Source: Macrophomina tecta (Eukaryota; Ascomycota; Dothideomycetes; Botryosphaeriales; Botryosphaeriaceae). Taken from it: a DNA stretch of 64,000 bases. Below, in pieces: positions 34,096 through 44,284 of this stretch. A program made the position numbers and the translations under genes. Below the pieces are notes generated by a model. That model was given only the letters and a program-made list of their open reading frames with translations. It ran no database searches and was not told the origin of the DNA. The stretch covers positions 1,922,001-1,986,000 of the forward strand of contig JAKSGN010000043.1 of the NCBI GenBank assembly GCA_024180945.1, written 5' to 3'. The first letter of the stretch is position 1. Each line of letters opens with the position of its first letter.

Positions 34096-35330
34096 ATGAC
34101 AAGCAAAACTACCGTCCTAATTGTTGGCGCAGGCCCTGTTGGGCTTGTTCTCGCACTGCGACTCGCTCTTGAAAACATCAATGTAACCGTCGTCGAAGCT
34201 CAGAACGACCTAGATGACGCGCCTAAAGCCATGGCTCATCTGCCCGCAGCGTTTCCGGAGTTCAAGAAAGCCGGCATTTTCGATGACCTCGTTGCGGAAG
34301 CCGGACAGCTGGCCAGCACAGGGCTTACATTCCGGAGGACATCTGATTCATCCATTATTTTCGCGCCTCCACCCAACCCTGCCAGGCCAGGCGTGATGAT
34401 CATACCCCAGGGGAAGCTCAACAGAATCGTGTACAAACATCTCCAAAAGCGCGCAAACGCAACCGTGCTGCTCGGGCATCCTCTGCAATCCTTGGACAAC
34501 TCATCGCAGGATACCGTCAAGGCGACCGTTGGGACACCCGAGAAATCCGAAAAGGTCTTCGAAGCTTCCTTTGTCGTGGGTGCGGATGGCGGAAAAAGCA
34601 CCGTGAGAAAATTGGTTGGAATCTCATTCGACGGGGAGACGTTGCCATGCCAGCTTGTTGCTTCGGACGTCTATTACGACTTTAGCAAGCACGGAGGATT
34701 CAAGGATGCCAATTTCATGGCTGATCCGGAGAACTACGGGCTGATCAGTCCAATTACAAACGATGGTCTCTGGCGCGTATCCTTCAGCGTTCCTCTGGAC
34801 TACGGATCGAAGGAAATCGAAGAGGTGGCCTCAGAGAAATTCGAGGCCCTGTTCCCGGGCCCTCGGCCTCTGCGATACAGGGTCAAGCGTCTGGCGCCAT
34901 ACAAAGCGCAACAGCTCTGCGCAACAGCTTTCAGGAAAGGCCGTGTTCTCTTGGCTGGGGACGCGGCACACCGTGAGTATTTCGAGCGCCGATGAGTAGG
35001 ATACAGAAGCTAATAAGTGGAGCAGTGACGAATCCTTATGCGGGATGGGGCATGGCAACTGGTATATTCGATGCGGGTAGCCTCGCGGACGTGCTTGCTT
35101 CGCATCTGCAACGCGAAGCACCAGACACTGTCTTGGACGCTTGGGCGGATGCGCGGCGCAAAATATTTCTCGATGTCGTAGATCCTGTTTCCAGAGAATG
35201 TTTCTGGGCCATGCAGGATCCGGACTTTGACTCGCTTCCCTTGAGACATCCGCACATCAAGGCAATGAAGGCAGGGAAGCCCCTTGGCATCGCGACCGAC
35301 GTGACATCGTTAGAAGGCTACGTAGCATAA
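34096..35330 (+). CDS. Class A FAD-dependent aromatic monooxygenase
   Basis: Exon 1 34096-34972, intron 34973-35025 (53 nt, branch GCTAATAAG), exon 2 35026-35330; 393 aa. All three flavin signatures of PHBH-fold hydroxylases are present: VLIVGAGPVGLVLALRLA (GxGxxG), FVVGADGGKSTVRK (DG motif) and GRVLLAGDAAHLTNPYAGWG (GD motif, rebuilt across the splice). The enzyme should use NAD(P)H and O2 to hydroxylate a small, probably aromatic, substrate. It lacks the C-terminal thioredoxin-like domain of phenol hydroxylases. The window otherwise lacks an anthranilate or salicylate hydroxylase for the aromatic pathway ~10 kb away, so this is the only local candidate for that step; this is inference from context, not from residues. 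The next gene (alpha/beta hydrolase) converges on it with a 96-bp gap. Confidence 0.9.
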
Positions 35331-35426
35331 AGCCAAGTGGCCTCAAGCACGACTATGGCTGATTGAATGCATGTCATTTGTTTCGCCACGCAAATTTATT
35401 GGAGAAATCCCTAGATGGTATTGCAA

Positions 35427-36293
35427 TCAGACATTTGATTTCTCGCGTCCTTCCCTCACGGCGGCCTCAATGCCCTCGAAAACTTGGTCGGGGACGGATA
35501 GGAAAGCGGAGTGAGCGCCGGTGTTTCTCCGGATGGTGGCGCCGAGGGACTGGGCCATAGCCTCTTGGATGGGGGGAATAATAAGGGTGTCGCCATCGCA
35601 GATGAAGTACATGCAGGGAATGTCGTGCCACGGCTCGTAAGTGGAAGGGCCGGTGAAGACGGCGGCGGCGGTATGGGTCAAGCGAGCACTCCACGTCTCT
35701 TGCTCAGAGGGCGAGAGATCTGGGAAGCCAGTGGCTGGCGGCAGGTCGACGAATACCTTGGACCCCTGCAGGAGTCAGTGAGGCGAGATCCCGTTGCAGG
35801 AGGCTTGGACATACCTCGAGCCTCATCCACGGCAAAGGCTGACCGCCTAGCATGTCAAGCAGGCTCTTTCCTTTCGGAAGGGCGAAGGCGGAGAGATAGA
35901 TTATCTCCAGGATACCGCCCTTCTTTCCCTCGCTGGCACGCTGCTTGGCGCCGAAGCCCTCGCTAGCACAGGAGCCAACGACGCCGCCTGGGAGTTGGTG
36001 ATGAGCGAGCGAGCGAGCGAGTAGGCATGCAGCAGGTGGAGCGTACCGTAAGAGTGCAGAAGGACAACGACTTCCTTGGCTTCGTTATCGATCAGGCGGG
36101 TGAGGGTGCTCCGCAGGCTGGCGACATCGGTGTCCAGCGTCTGGTCTGCGGGCTCACCGCCAACGGAGGGATGGTCGACGGCGACGGATTCGTAGCCCCT
36201 CTGAGCAAGGAGCTGGCGCAGGGGTCCAAAGGCATCGGACGGCTGCCAGGCGCCAGGCACCAGCAGGATGGTGGGCTTGGATTCTGCGGCCAT
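35427..36293 (-). CDS. Alpha/beta-hydrolase fold esterase-like protein
   Basis: Exons 36293-36047, 35987-35815 and 35765-35427; 252 aa. The fold is clear: LLVPGAWQPSDAFGPL (oxyanion strand), SVAVDHPSVGG, nucleophile elbow LLHSYGGVVGS rebuilt across intron 1, acid residue in MYFICDGDTLIIP and catalytic His in TGAHSAFLS. It belongs to the small soluble AB_hydrolase_6/esterase group; no signal peptide. Substrate unknown. Kynurenine formamidases are also alpha/beta hydrolases, but this one lacks their HGGxW-type oxyanion motif, so I do not assign that role. Confidence 0.85.
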
Positions 36294-37112
36294 GGTTGCT
36301 GGTGGAGGCTGCTGGAGCGGTTGGAGGGCATCATCTTATATGGAGTGCCGTGGGTTGTGGGCCCCAGCATGGATACGGTCCAGCTCGAGTCGTGGCATCG
36401 GAGGACAAGGGCTTGCTGCGTGAGGAGGACTGCCGCAGAGGGCATCCGAGGCCGGGCTGAGTGTGTTGGTGTTTGCCCTGAGCCGCGGGCGAGGCTTAGC
36501 GTCTCATGCGGAGCCCACAACTCACCTTCCGACCAAAGACCCTCCTGCGGCACTGCGTCTCCCGCCGACTCTCCTCGCTCGTCTCGCCGCGCCTCACCCG
36601 CCCGCTCCGAGTGCTCTGCCGAACATGCCGAGTCATGATCGTGGATGCACAGCTCTGACCGTGCCGCTCACACCCGCCGCTGACCTGCGCAATCTTGGCT
36701 CTGCTCCCGTGCCGCCCGCCGCCATTCCCTCGGCTTACGACTCCACGCGACGGCGAGACAAATCAAGCCGGGTGCTCTTTGTGTCGCCTCTCGCCCGAGT
36801 TCCCTCGTTGGGGCGTGTCCGAGTCAGCCGCATTGCAATAGCCACAACAACAACAACAACAACAAAAGCATACATCTGCCACAACATTCCCCGTGAAAGC
36901 ATCGTATTCCCAGCTTTCCCCCGCACTCTTATTCCGTCATTCAATCCGGATCCGGCGCCGGCGCCCTTTTAGGGAAAAGCACCCCAGCCTGCCCGAAATG
37001 CGGAATCACCTGTAGCCATAAGAGATACACTCAAAATCAAAAGACAGCTAGTACTACAAATCATTAGGGCCGCTTTTCCCTACTTTCCCCCTTACCCCTC
37101 CATAGATTACTG
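36294..37112. other. Intergenic, no gene seen
   Basis: About 0.8 kb containing the hydrolase promoter and the 3' flank of the Zn2Cys6 gene. A CAA/ACA microsatellite sits at about 36844-36866. The GC-rich part gives unsupported frames on both strands. Confidence 0.5.
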
Positions 37113-37915
37113 TCAGGAAAGCAGTTCGTCAATTGACAGACATCGCCCTTTCTTCGCTCCTGGGTGCGGCACCCCTCGCGTCTCGTGTTTGCCGCAATCC
37201 ATTCTCCAGTCTTTACCGCTCCCACCAGCCATACATTCACTGCCATTTCCAGCGAACGGGTTCCTCCAGTCAATGAAGATAGGAGTGTCTGGCGGAGTCC
37301 CTGCGCCTGGAAGCATCAAGCTTCGCCCGCCCGTCTTGTCGCTCCATGACGCTTCCGATGAAGACGAGTCCCTTCTTGTAGACTGTGGCCCCGGCAGATC
37401 CCTTCCTGACGCTCGGCCACCAGTGAATGACCAAGAAGAGTCTCGTCTCACCGGCATCGGTACTGCCGTCGGCTTGTCGCTTCTCAAAGCCAGCCGCTGG
37501 AGAGAGAAAGCGCTCTGAGATTCAAACCCTCTAGGCGCAATATCCAATCTGCCTCTATCAACCGCTGCTCAACAACGTTAGCTGGGGAGCACTCACGTGG
37601 TCCTGTGGATATTCACATCATAGATTCGCGGCCTCCCTCTTTTCTTGTGCTCTGGATCAAAGCAGTCATTCTGCGTCCCGGAGACTAATCAGCACAACTC
37701 TTGTCTGCTTGCTCGACTGTAAGGCTGACTTCTCTTCCAGATGCCACGCAGCGCTTGCACGGCCGCTGATCCTCACAGCGAGCATGGAGTCTTCGGCAGT
37801 GATTGCAAGCCGAGTTTACTGGCACTGATGGCCTCCTAGGTTTGGCCTTATGATGATGCGGAGGCGTTTCGACCATTTGCTGCTGGGCTGGGAGCGGGCC
37901 AACTGCTGCTGACAT
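37113..37915 (-). CDS. Small Zn2Cys6 protein with AT-hook
   Basis: Exons 37915-37730, 37670-37597 and 37548-37113; 231 aa. The zinc cluster is SACNHCRRLHARCEDQRPC then KRC and, after the first intron, the sixth Cys in REND-CFD (spacing C-x2-C-x6-C-x5-C-x2-C-x8-C). An AT-hook KKRGRPR follows at once. This pairing (zinc cluster plus RGRPR) is a recognised fungal regulator layout. The rest is Ser/Pro/Gly-rich and there is no fungal_trans regulatory domain, so the protein is far shorter than most activators. Intron 1 has a weak donor (GTCAGC); without splicing the sixth Cys comes from a different sequence and the protein stops 14 codons later. An upstream exon beyond 37915 cannot be excluded. Confidence 0.8.
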
Positions 37916-40715
37916 GAGCCCTCATGAACGGATAAAGAGCATGGGTATTCGGGAGATTGACTGACCGGAGTACACCAACATTGTGGATGGATGACGAGTC
38001 AAGGCCAACGAGAGATAAGTCCAGGACTGTCCCTTTCGACAAATGGGAAATGATGACAGAGGGTGTGTGTACGTGGTTGTGGGGCATCCAGGCATATGTA
38101 CGTTGGTATTGTATGCTGTTCTGGTAGGTATATGTACCCGAGCCCTGTATTTGGCATCCTTTGGCCAAAACACCATAAGCCCGAGGGATGATGGTCAGCC
38201 TCCGACTTTTGGCACAGCTTTGCGAAAGATAGGCAGTGCCTAGCGAATCTGCAATGGATGGGATAGGATTTCTGAGCGCATCATACACGACCGCTGTAGG
38301 GAGCGCTGATCAGGGATCAATCCTGACGCCAGCTGGCCACGCCGAGCGTACTTCCACCGAAGTGGTAAGATAACGATCTGCCCCTCGCGTCGGGCCTCCT
38401 GTCATTGCACCAGCCATCCGGGAGAGCGGTTCCCCAACCTTCGGGCGCTACATTGCCTGACATGCGCTACAGCTGCGGTAATTTGCACGAGGTACTGCGC
38501 CGGCATGTTCTGGGCTCACGCGGCATTTCTTCCCGTCCCTAACCATCGGAATCGAGGCGGGTGGATGCGATACAAGCATGCAGCTGACAAAGGCCGGCCC
38601 GAAACGGCAAAGTGTGGAGGCTACGGCCCGTTGGGACTGCGCTCCCGTACCACGGTCCTCATTCGCGCAAGGCTGCAGGGCCTGTGAGGTTTACGTACAT
38701 GATTTGAAATCTCGAGTGGCTCGCCCCATTCGCTGGCTTCATCCAGCACTTGACGGCTTCCAAAGAGGCGTGCGCTACCATACCCTGTGAGGCCCCAGCC
38801 ACGTAGACTGCGCGGCCGGAACTACTGGAGCCGCCCAATGTACGCACGAGCGTTATGAGTGCTGTGCTATAGCTGTGTCACTATCCCATCTATTACACTA
38901 GATTCGCTCTCAATCTGACGTGCTGATACAGTAGCCCAGGTCATGCAGCTGCGGAACATGAAGGATTTTTAGCACGATCTGCCGCTTGGCGCTAGCACAG
39001 TCTCCACGAGGAAGCGTGGCAGCTGTTCCGATAGGCGCTGCAGCTGGAGCCGACCCATGTCAAGTCCTGTAGAAGTACTGTTGATGTGGAGGTGGAGATA
39101 GATGGAAGTTTCCGTTTGGGACCGAGCCAGCAATGGCGTGCGATCAGCCTCAGTTCCCGATGCTAGTCAACCACGGCAAGATGAGACTGCTCCGCGGACC
39201 ACTCTTCTGCGTTGCCTTTATTTGCCAGGCTTGATGTTTCCTAAAAGAAAAAGGAAAAAGAACAAAAAACTTCAGCCTCTGGCATGGCCGTTATCTTATT
39301 TCGCTACCAAGTCCCGCTCTGAGCGGATCCAAGGGTGAAGGTTAGCAGGCAGGCTATTCTTTTTACCCGTACCAATCCTCCGATCACCTAACAGTGTGCC
39401 CAATGCAGTAAATGCTCTGGGTTTGAGAAAGATCCTACGTGCCAACCCAGGCCCCGCAACAGCTACCTGAGGTAAAGATCTCCGCCATCACGCTCGCGGT
39501 TCCCTACCGTAGAAATCCAAGTTGGATTGCGCAAGAGATCGAGCCGGAACAAGGTTAAAAGTGCGTCAAAGCTCGAAACTGCAGGCTTAATTGCGTACGC
39601 CATCTGCTCAGTTCTACGGTACGATCCTTCTGGTACAAGATTGTTAACTCCATCGGCCTTGGAATGAGATACCGCCATCTCTGGTATATATAAAGCGCTT
39701 ATCAAACTCCTGAGGAGCTCGCCAAAGAGATTTCTCTACAACAGGTACTTACGAGTGTAAGCACGTAGTGCGTATTATTAGCAGACGCATAGAAGAGAAT
39801 GGTCAGGCATCAGTACTAGTCTGCGGTCCATCCCCCCTGATTCGCGGTCTGCCCCGTCTCCTTAACGCAATAGCTGAGGCGGAAACCATTTTGCCTTGGT
39901 TTCTTTTTTTTTTTTTTGTTTTTTAACAAGGCCAGCTGCCTCATTATCACCGGTGGCGCAGTTTGTCTGAGTCCATCTACCATATAAAATACTGGTCCGA
40001 CACCCCGATTTATTGTTGTGGGGCCTATCGGAGCGGAGAAAGAAAGAAAAGAAAATAAAGGTTGCGCTCCAGAATTCCTTTTGCCTGATGCCTAGGGCAC
40101 TAGAGGCCATTCTTTACATTATCCGCGAGCCCATTAATCCATGGTAGCTGCTGTAGAAGGATGGTCAGCGGTGGGAGAAATGGAAAAAGAAAAGAATGAC
40201 GATTTGCTTGCGTCAGACCCTCACATGGTCCTATTCAGCGACCTGGTTTTCAGGCGATTGGGCGGCGCGGACGATTTTTGCCATGCTAGGCTCAGCATGC
40301 TGCCCCTATATTGGGTCAAGACGCCCCGAATCCTGTTGACTTGCAGCGAGGCGAATGGTTTGGGTGGGCGTTTGATCAAATGGCCGGGAGTTTTGAGCCT
40401 TTCCCCGCCTTGGCGTTCAGCTGCCGCTTTCAAATCACGCCGGAAACACGACAGTGCAGGGATGAGCGGGCTGAAAGCTTACTGTCAGAAAATACAGAGG
40501 AGCAGAGACGTCGGATGAGAGGGGATCGACGTCTCGTGCCGCGTCCCTGCGTATCTCCAGATCAGCATCCGACCCCCGCTTATCTCCAAAATGCGGAGAT
40601 ATTGCTGACTCGCACACCCTCACCAACACTCCCGCCATCCGGCCGGCTCCTGATAAGGACCTACAGCCCAGCTGCTATCCTCTCCTCATCCACTGGCCCC
40701 GAGACTCGACACGGA

Positions 40716-40748
40716 CCGTCTCCGCCTCCGCCTCCGCCTCCGCCTCCG
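40716..40748 (+). promoter_or_regulatory. Six CCG triplets at exact 6-bp period, TRP5-like promoter
   Basis: CCG occurs at 40716, 40722, 40728, 40734, 40740 and 40746 (CTCCGC units), 178-210 bp before the start codon. CCG/CGG is the half-site of Zn2Cys6 regulators, and a similar array lies upstream of kynureninase and indoleamine dioxygenase. It can also be read as a hexanucleotide microsatellite. Confidence 0.5.
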
Positions 40749-40853
40749 CAATGACCGGATCCGACGCCCACGAGCTTCCCTTGACGCGCAAAAGGCCCCT
40801 CGGGGTGGCCGTGATAGCGGTCTGGCAAGGCAGTTAGGCTATGCTCATGAGAG

Positions 40854-40861
40854 TATATTTA
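40854..40861 (+). promoter_or_regulatory. TATA-like element of TRP5-like gene
   Basis: TATATTTA, 65-72 bp before the ATG at 40926 and ~105 bp after the CCG array. Confidence 0.45.
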
Positions 40862-40925
40862 TCCATGGCCGCACCGCGACATCCTCGTGGACACCACATT
40901 TCCTCCATTTTTCTTTCCTGCAACC

Positions 40926-43553
40926 ATGAACCACATCAAACGCGTCTTTGAGAGGTGCAAGGACGAGCGGAGGGTGAGCCAGCGCGATGTTCCCTTCACG
41001 CCCCGATTGCTTCAATCTAACACCCAGTCCAGTCCGCACTTATTGGCCATGTCACTGCCGGATACCCCGCCGTCGCAGAGACGCCGGATGTACTCCTCGC
41101 ACTCGAGCGTGGCGGCATCGGTATGCATTGAGTTCCTCGTAAGCTCGGATCCGTCTCCTTCAAGCCGCTAACGCCACGCTGCAGACATCATCGAGCTTGG
41201 CGTGCCATTTACAGACCCTATCGCGGATACTCCGGCCATCCAATCCGCTAACATGGTAAGCGGCGGGGAGAAATAAACCTCTACTATTAGCGCCAAGCGG
41301 AGGCGGCGCGCTTGGCACGTGGTCCAGATTGAGCTAACCATCGACGGCGAGCATGCAGAAAGCGCTCTTGAATGGTGTCAAAATGAGCACCTGTTTGGAG
41401 TTGGTGCGGGCTGCCCGTGACAAAGGGCTGCACGCCCCTGTGCTTCTGATGGGCTACCTGAACCCATTCCTGAGCTACGGGGAGGAGCAGATGATTAAGG
41501 ACGCCCGCGCCGCAGGCGTCGACGGCCTCGTGATTCTCGATGCTCCGCCAGAGGAGGCTGTGCGCCTCAGGAACTACTGCGCGAAATACGGGTGAGCCTT
41601 TCTTCCCGCTCTCGAGGAGTCGAAGGCAAAGAAAAAGCCATCCTGGGGATCGAGCATTGGCTGACGCGGCAACTAGCATTTCATATGTTCCCCTGGTCGC
41701 GCCCACCACAGGCCCAGCTCGTCTGGAAGTCCTGGGCAAAATCGCAGACTCGTTCATCTACGTGGTCCCAGGTGGGACCCCGAAGCCGGAGCTGCCGAAG
41801 CTGCTGAGTAAGGTGCATCAGTTCGCTGGCAAGATGCCGGTGGCGGTCAGATCGGAGCCTCAGACGCACCGGGAGTTCATGGATGTGGCCGCCGTGGCTG
41901 AGGGTATCGCCACAGCTGACCCGCTCGCCTGCGTGTTGGGAGAGGCACGGCCGGGCTGGGCCTCTGCGGACGTAGAGGAGCACTGCACCATGATCAGCGG
42001 GAGGTCCCTGGGCCAATCCGACGGCCCAAGCGGGTTCAAGAGAACGGACAGCACTGCTCTAGTCGATCAGCTCGAGACGCTCAGCATTGACACCACCAGA
42101 AGCGCCACATTCGACAGCGGAACCCACATCGAGGGGTTTGGTGGCCAGTACGTCCCGGAAGCATTGATGGGGTGTCTGGCGGAGCTAGAGGCGGGGTTCA
42201 AGGCCTGCATGAACGATCCAGCGTTTTGGGACGAATTCCGCTCTCATTATGCCTTCCTGGGGCGCCCCGGCCAGTTACACAAGGCGGAGCGCCTTACGGA
42301 GCACGTCAAGGGAGCTAACATCTGGCTAAAGCGGGAGGATCTCAACCACACCGGAAGCCACAAGATCAACAATGCACTCGGACAGGTAAGCGAGATGACC
42401 TTACATCGACCCTGGTGGGTAGGGGAAAATGTGCAGACTGCTGACGCAATCTTTCCACTTCGGTGCGGCAGATCCTTTTAGCACGCCGTCTGGGCAAGAA
42501 AGAGATCATTGCGGAAACCGGAGCCGGTCAGCATGGCGTGGCTACCGCGACCGTTTGTGCAAAGTTTGGGATGAAATGCACTATCTACATGGGCGCCGAA
42601 GATGCGCGCCGTCAAGCGCTGAACGTGTTCCGCATCAGACTATTGGGTGCTGATGTGGTTCCTGTTGAGGCTGGATCGAAGACTCTGCGCAATGCTGTCA
42701 ATGGTTAGTCCGCGTGCCCGGCGGTAGCTCCGCCCTGCCTCCTAGTCTCACCAAATGCTGACCAGCCTGATAGAAGCGTTGCAGGCTTGGGTTGCAAACC
42801 TGTCGACTACCCACTACCTCATCGGCTCCGCCATCGGACCCCACCCGTTTCCCCAAGTAAGCCCCGCCCACGGCGCATGGCCGTAAAATGCTCTTCTCTC
42901 TCATCCCCTGATCCCGCTAACCCTATTCCCTCCTACAGATCGTGCGCACTTTTCAGAGCGTCATCGGCCAAGAAGCCCGCGCCGCCATGCTCTCCCAGGC
43001 CGGCAAGCTGCCTGACGCCGTCGTCGCCTGCGTGGGCGGCGGCAGCAACGCAGTTGGCTCCTTCTACCCCTTCGCCGACGATGCGGAAGTGCAGCTTCTC
43101 GGCGTCGAGGCGGCGGGCGACGGCACCGACACGACCCGCCACAGCGCAACGCTGACCAACGGCACCGTCGGCGTACTTCACGGCGTCCGCACCTACCTGC
43201 TTCAGGACGCTCATGGCCAGATCCTCGACACCCACTCCATCTCCGCCGGCCTTGACTACCCGGGCGTCGGCCCCCAGATGGCCGCGTGGAAGGCGTCCGG
43301 CCGCGCTGAGTTCGTCGCCGCCACGGACGCCGAGGCGCTGCAAGGATTCAGGATGCTTAGCCAGCTCGAGGGCATCATACCCGCCCTCGAGACGTCGCAC
43401 GCCGTCTATGGAGGTATTAAGCTGGCGAGGAAGCTGGGGAAGGGAAAGGATGTGGTTATCAACATCAGCGGGAGGGGTGACAAGGATGTGCAGACGGTGG
43501 CTGAGGAGCTACCGAAGCTGGGGCCGCAGATTGGCTGGGATCTTCGCTTTTGA
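40926..43553 (+). CDS. TRP5-like tryptophan synthase with degenerate alpha domain
   Basis: Eight exons: 40926-40973, 41033-41120, 41185-41255, 41359-41591, 41677-42385, 42472-42703, 42774-42856 and 42939-43553; 692 aa (yeast Trp5 has 707). The order is alpha then beta, as in fungal TRP5. Beta half: [26 protein letters not shown] with the PLP Lys, [12 protein letters not shown] with the catalytic Glu, [22 protein letters not shown] and SGRGDKD are all present. Alpha half: Glu49 and Asp60 are kept ([16 protein letters not shown]). However, the SRxGVTG catalytic loop after FIYVV (residue 177) is replaced by a short [14 protein letters not shown] is replaced by RSEPQ near 206, and the GS phosphate site is replaced by ATADPLACV. 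Indole-glycerol-phosphate cleavage is therefore unlikely, while indole plus serine to tryptophan looks possible. It is probably a paralogue of a housekeeping copy elsewhere. Confidence 0.9.
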
Positions 43554-44284
43554 TTGTCTTTTACTTGCCCCTGTGTGTCTATAGTCTGTGCAGTATTCAA
43601 ATTTCAATATACCAGTTTTGTTTCGTTCATGCCTCAGTCATGGCCCTCGCAGTGGCCGTTGGTGGCTTGAGTCTTCCTTTCCAGGGCCTCAGACCTCTCC
43701 GTGTACACAATACATGCCTCCAAGGCTAAGAAAGCGTAGAACCGTGTTGTTAATCTTCGTTAAGACAGTCAGCCATCTATAATAGGCTAAGATGTGAGCC
43801 GCTACATCATCACTAAACTGTGATTCATACGTGAGACTAAACCTCCGCGTACCGCAGTATCAATGAGGGGATTCAGAGAACTCTCCTTCATTTTGCGTTA
43901 CTTGCGCCAGCTTAGGCCCGCAGGCCGCATTCGGGTTGCTTTACTCACCTGACGAGCCCCGCCAGGCAATGCCCTCGGGCAGAGCAGCAGTACCTGGCGC
44001 GGCCGCCTTTCCTCGCCATTAATTCCGCGCAATTAAAGCATAGTTTCTCTTGCACCTGGCGAAGGTCGTAGCAATACATCGAGAACAAGCGATAGTTCTG
44101 ATATGAATCCACGTGCAATAACGCATTGCGACGGCCCTCGGGCCATAGACGAGACTGATCTTCCCAACGGCCCTTGAGCACTCCACAGAGGGTATGCTCT
44201 TTACTCATAATTCAACGCATTGGCATATATTTACCTAAGCAACAATACAGGCATATACACACACCAGAACCGTCTCTCCATCAC
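43554..44284. other. Convergent intergenic, no gene seen
   Basis: 731 bp between the TRP5-like stop and the regulator stop. It presumably holds both 3' UTRs; no structure was recognised. Confidence 0.55.

Larger units (their letters stand above)
37916..40925. other. Gene-free stretch upstream of TRP5-like gene
   Basis: 3.0 kb with no supported gene on either strand. A good TATA-like TATATATAAA lies near 39685-39694 with no recognisable CDS after it. The last 250 bp are the TRP5-like promoter with a CCG array and a TATA-like site. Confidence 0.5.

Noticed and set aside
35427..36293. Alpha/beta hydrolase as the missing kynurenine formamidase
   Set aside because: It lacks the HGGxW-type motif of that family and sits outside the tight gene block. 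Left as generic hydrolase.
39685..39694. Strong TATA-like sequence suggesting a gene downstream
   Set aside because: No coherent coding frame or splice pattern follows within 1 kb.
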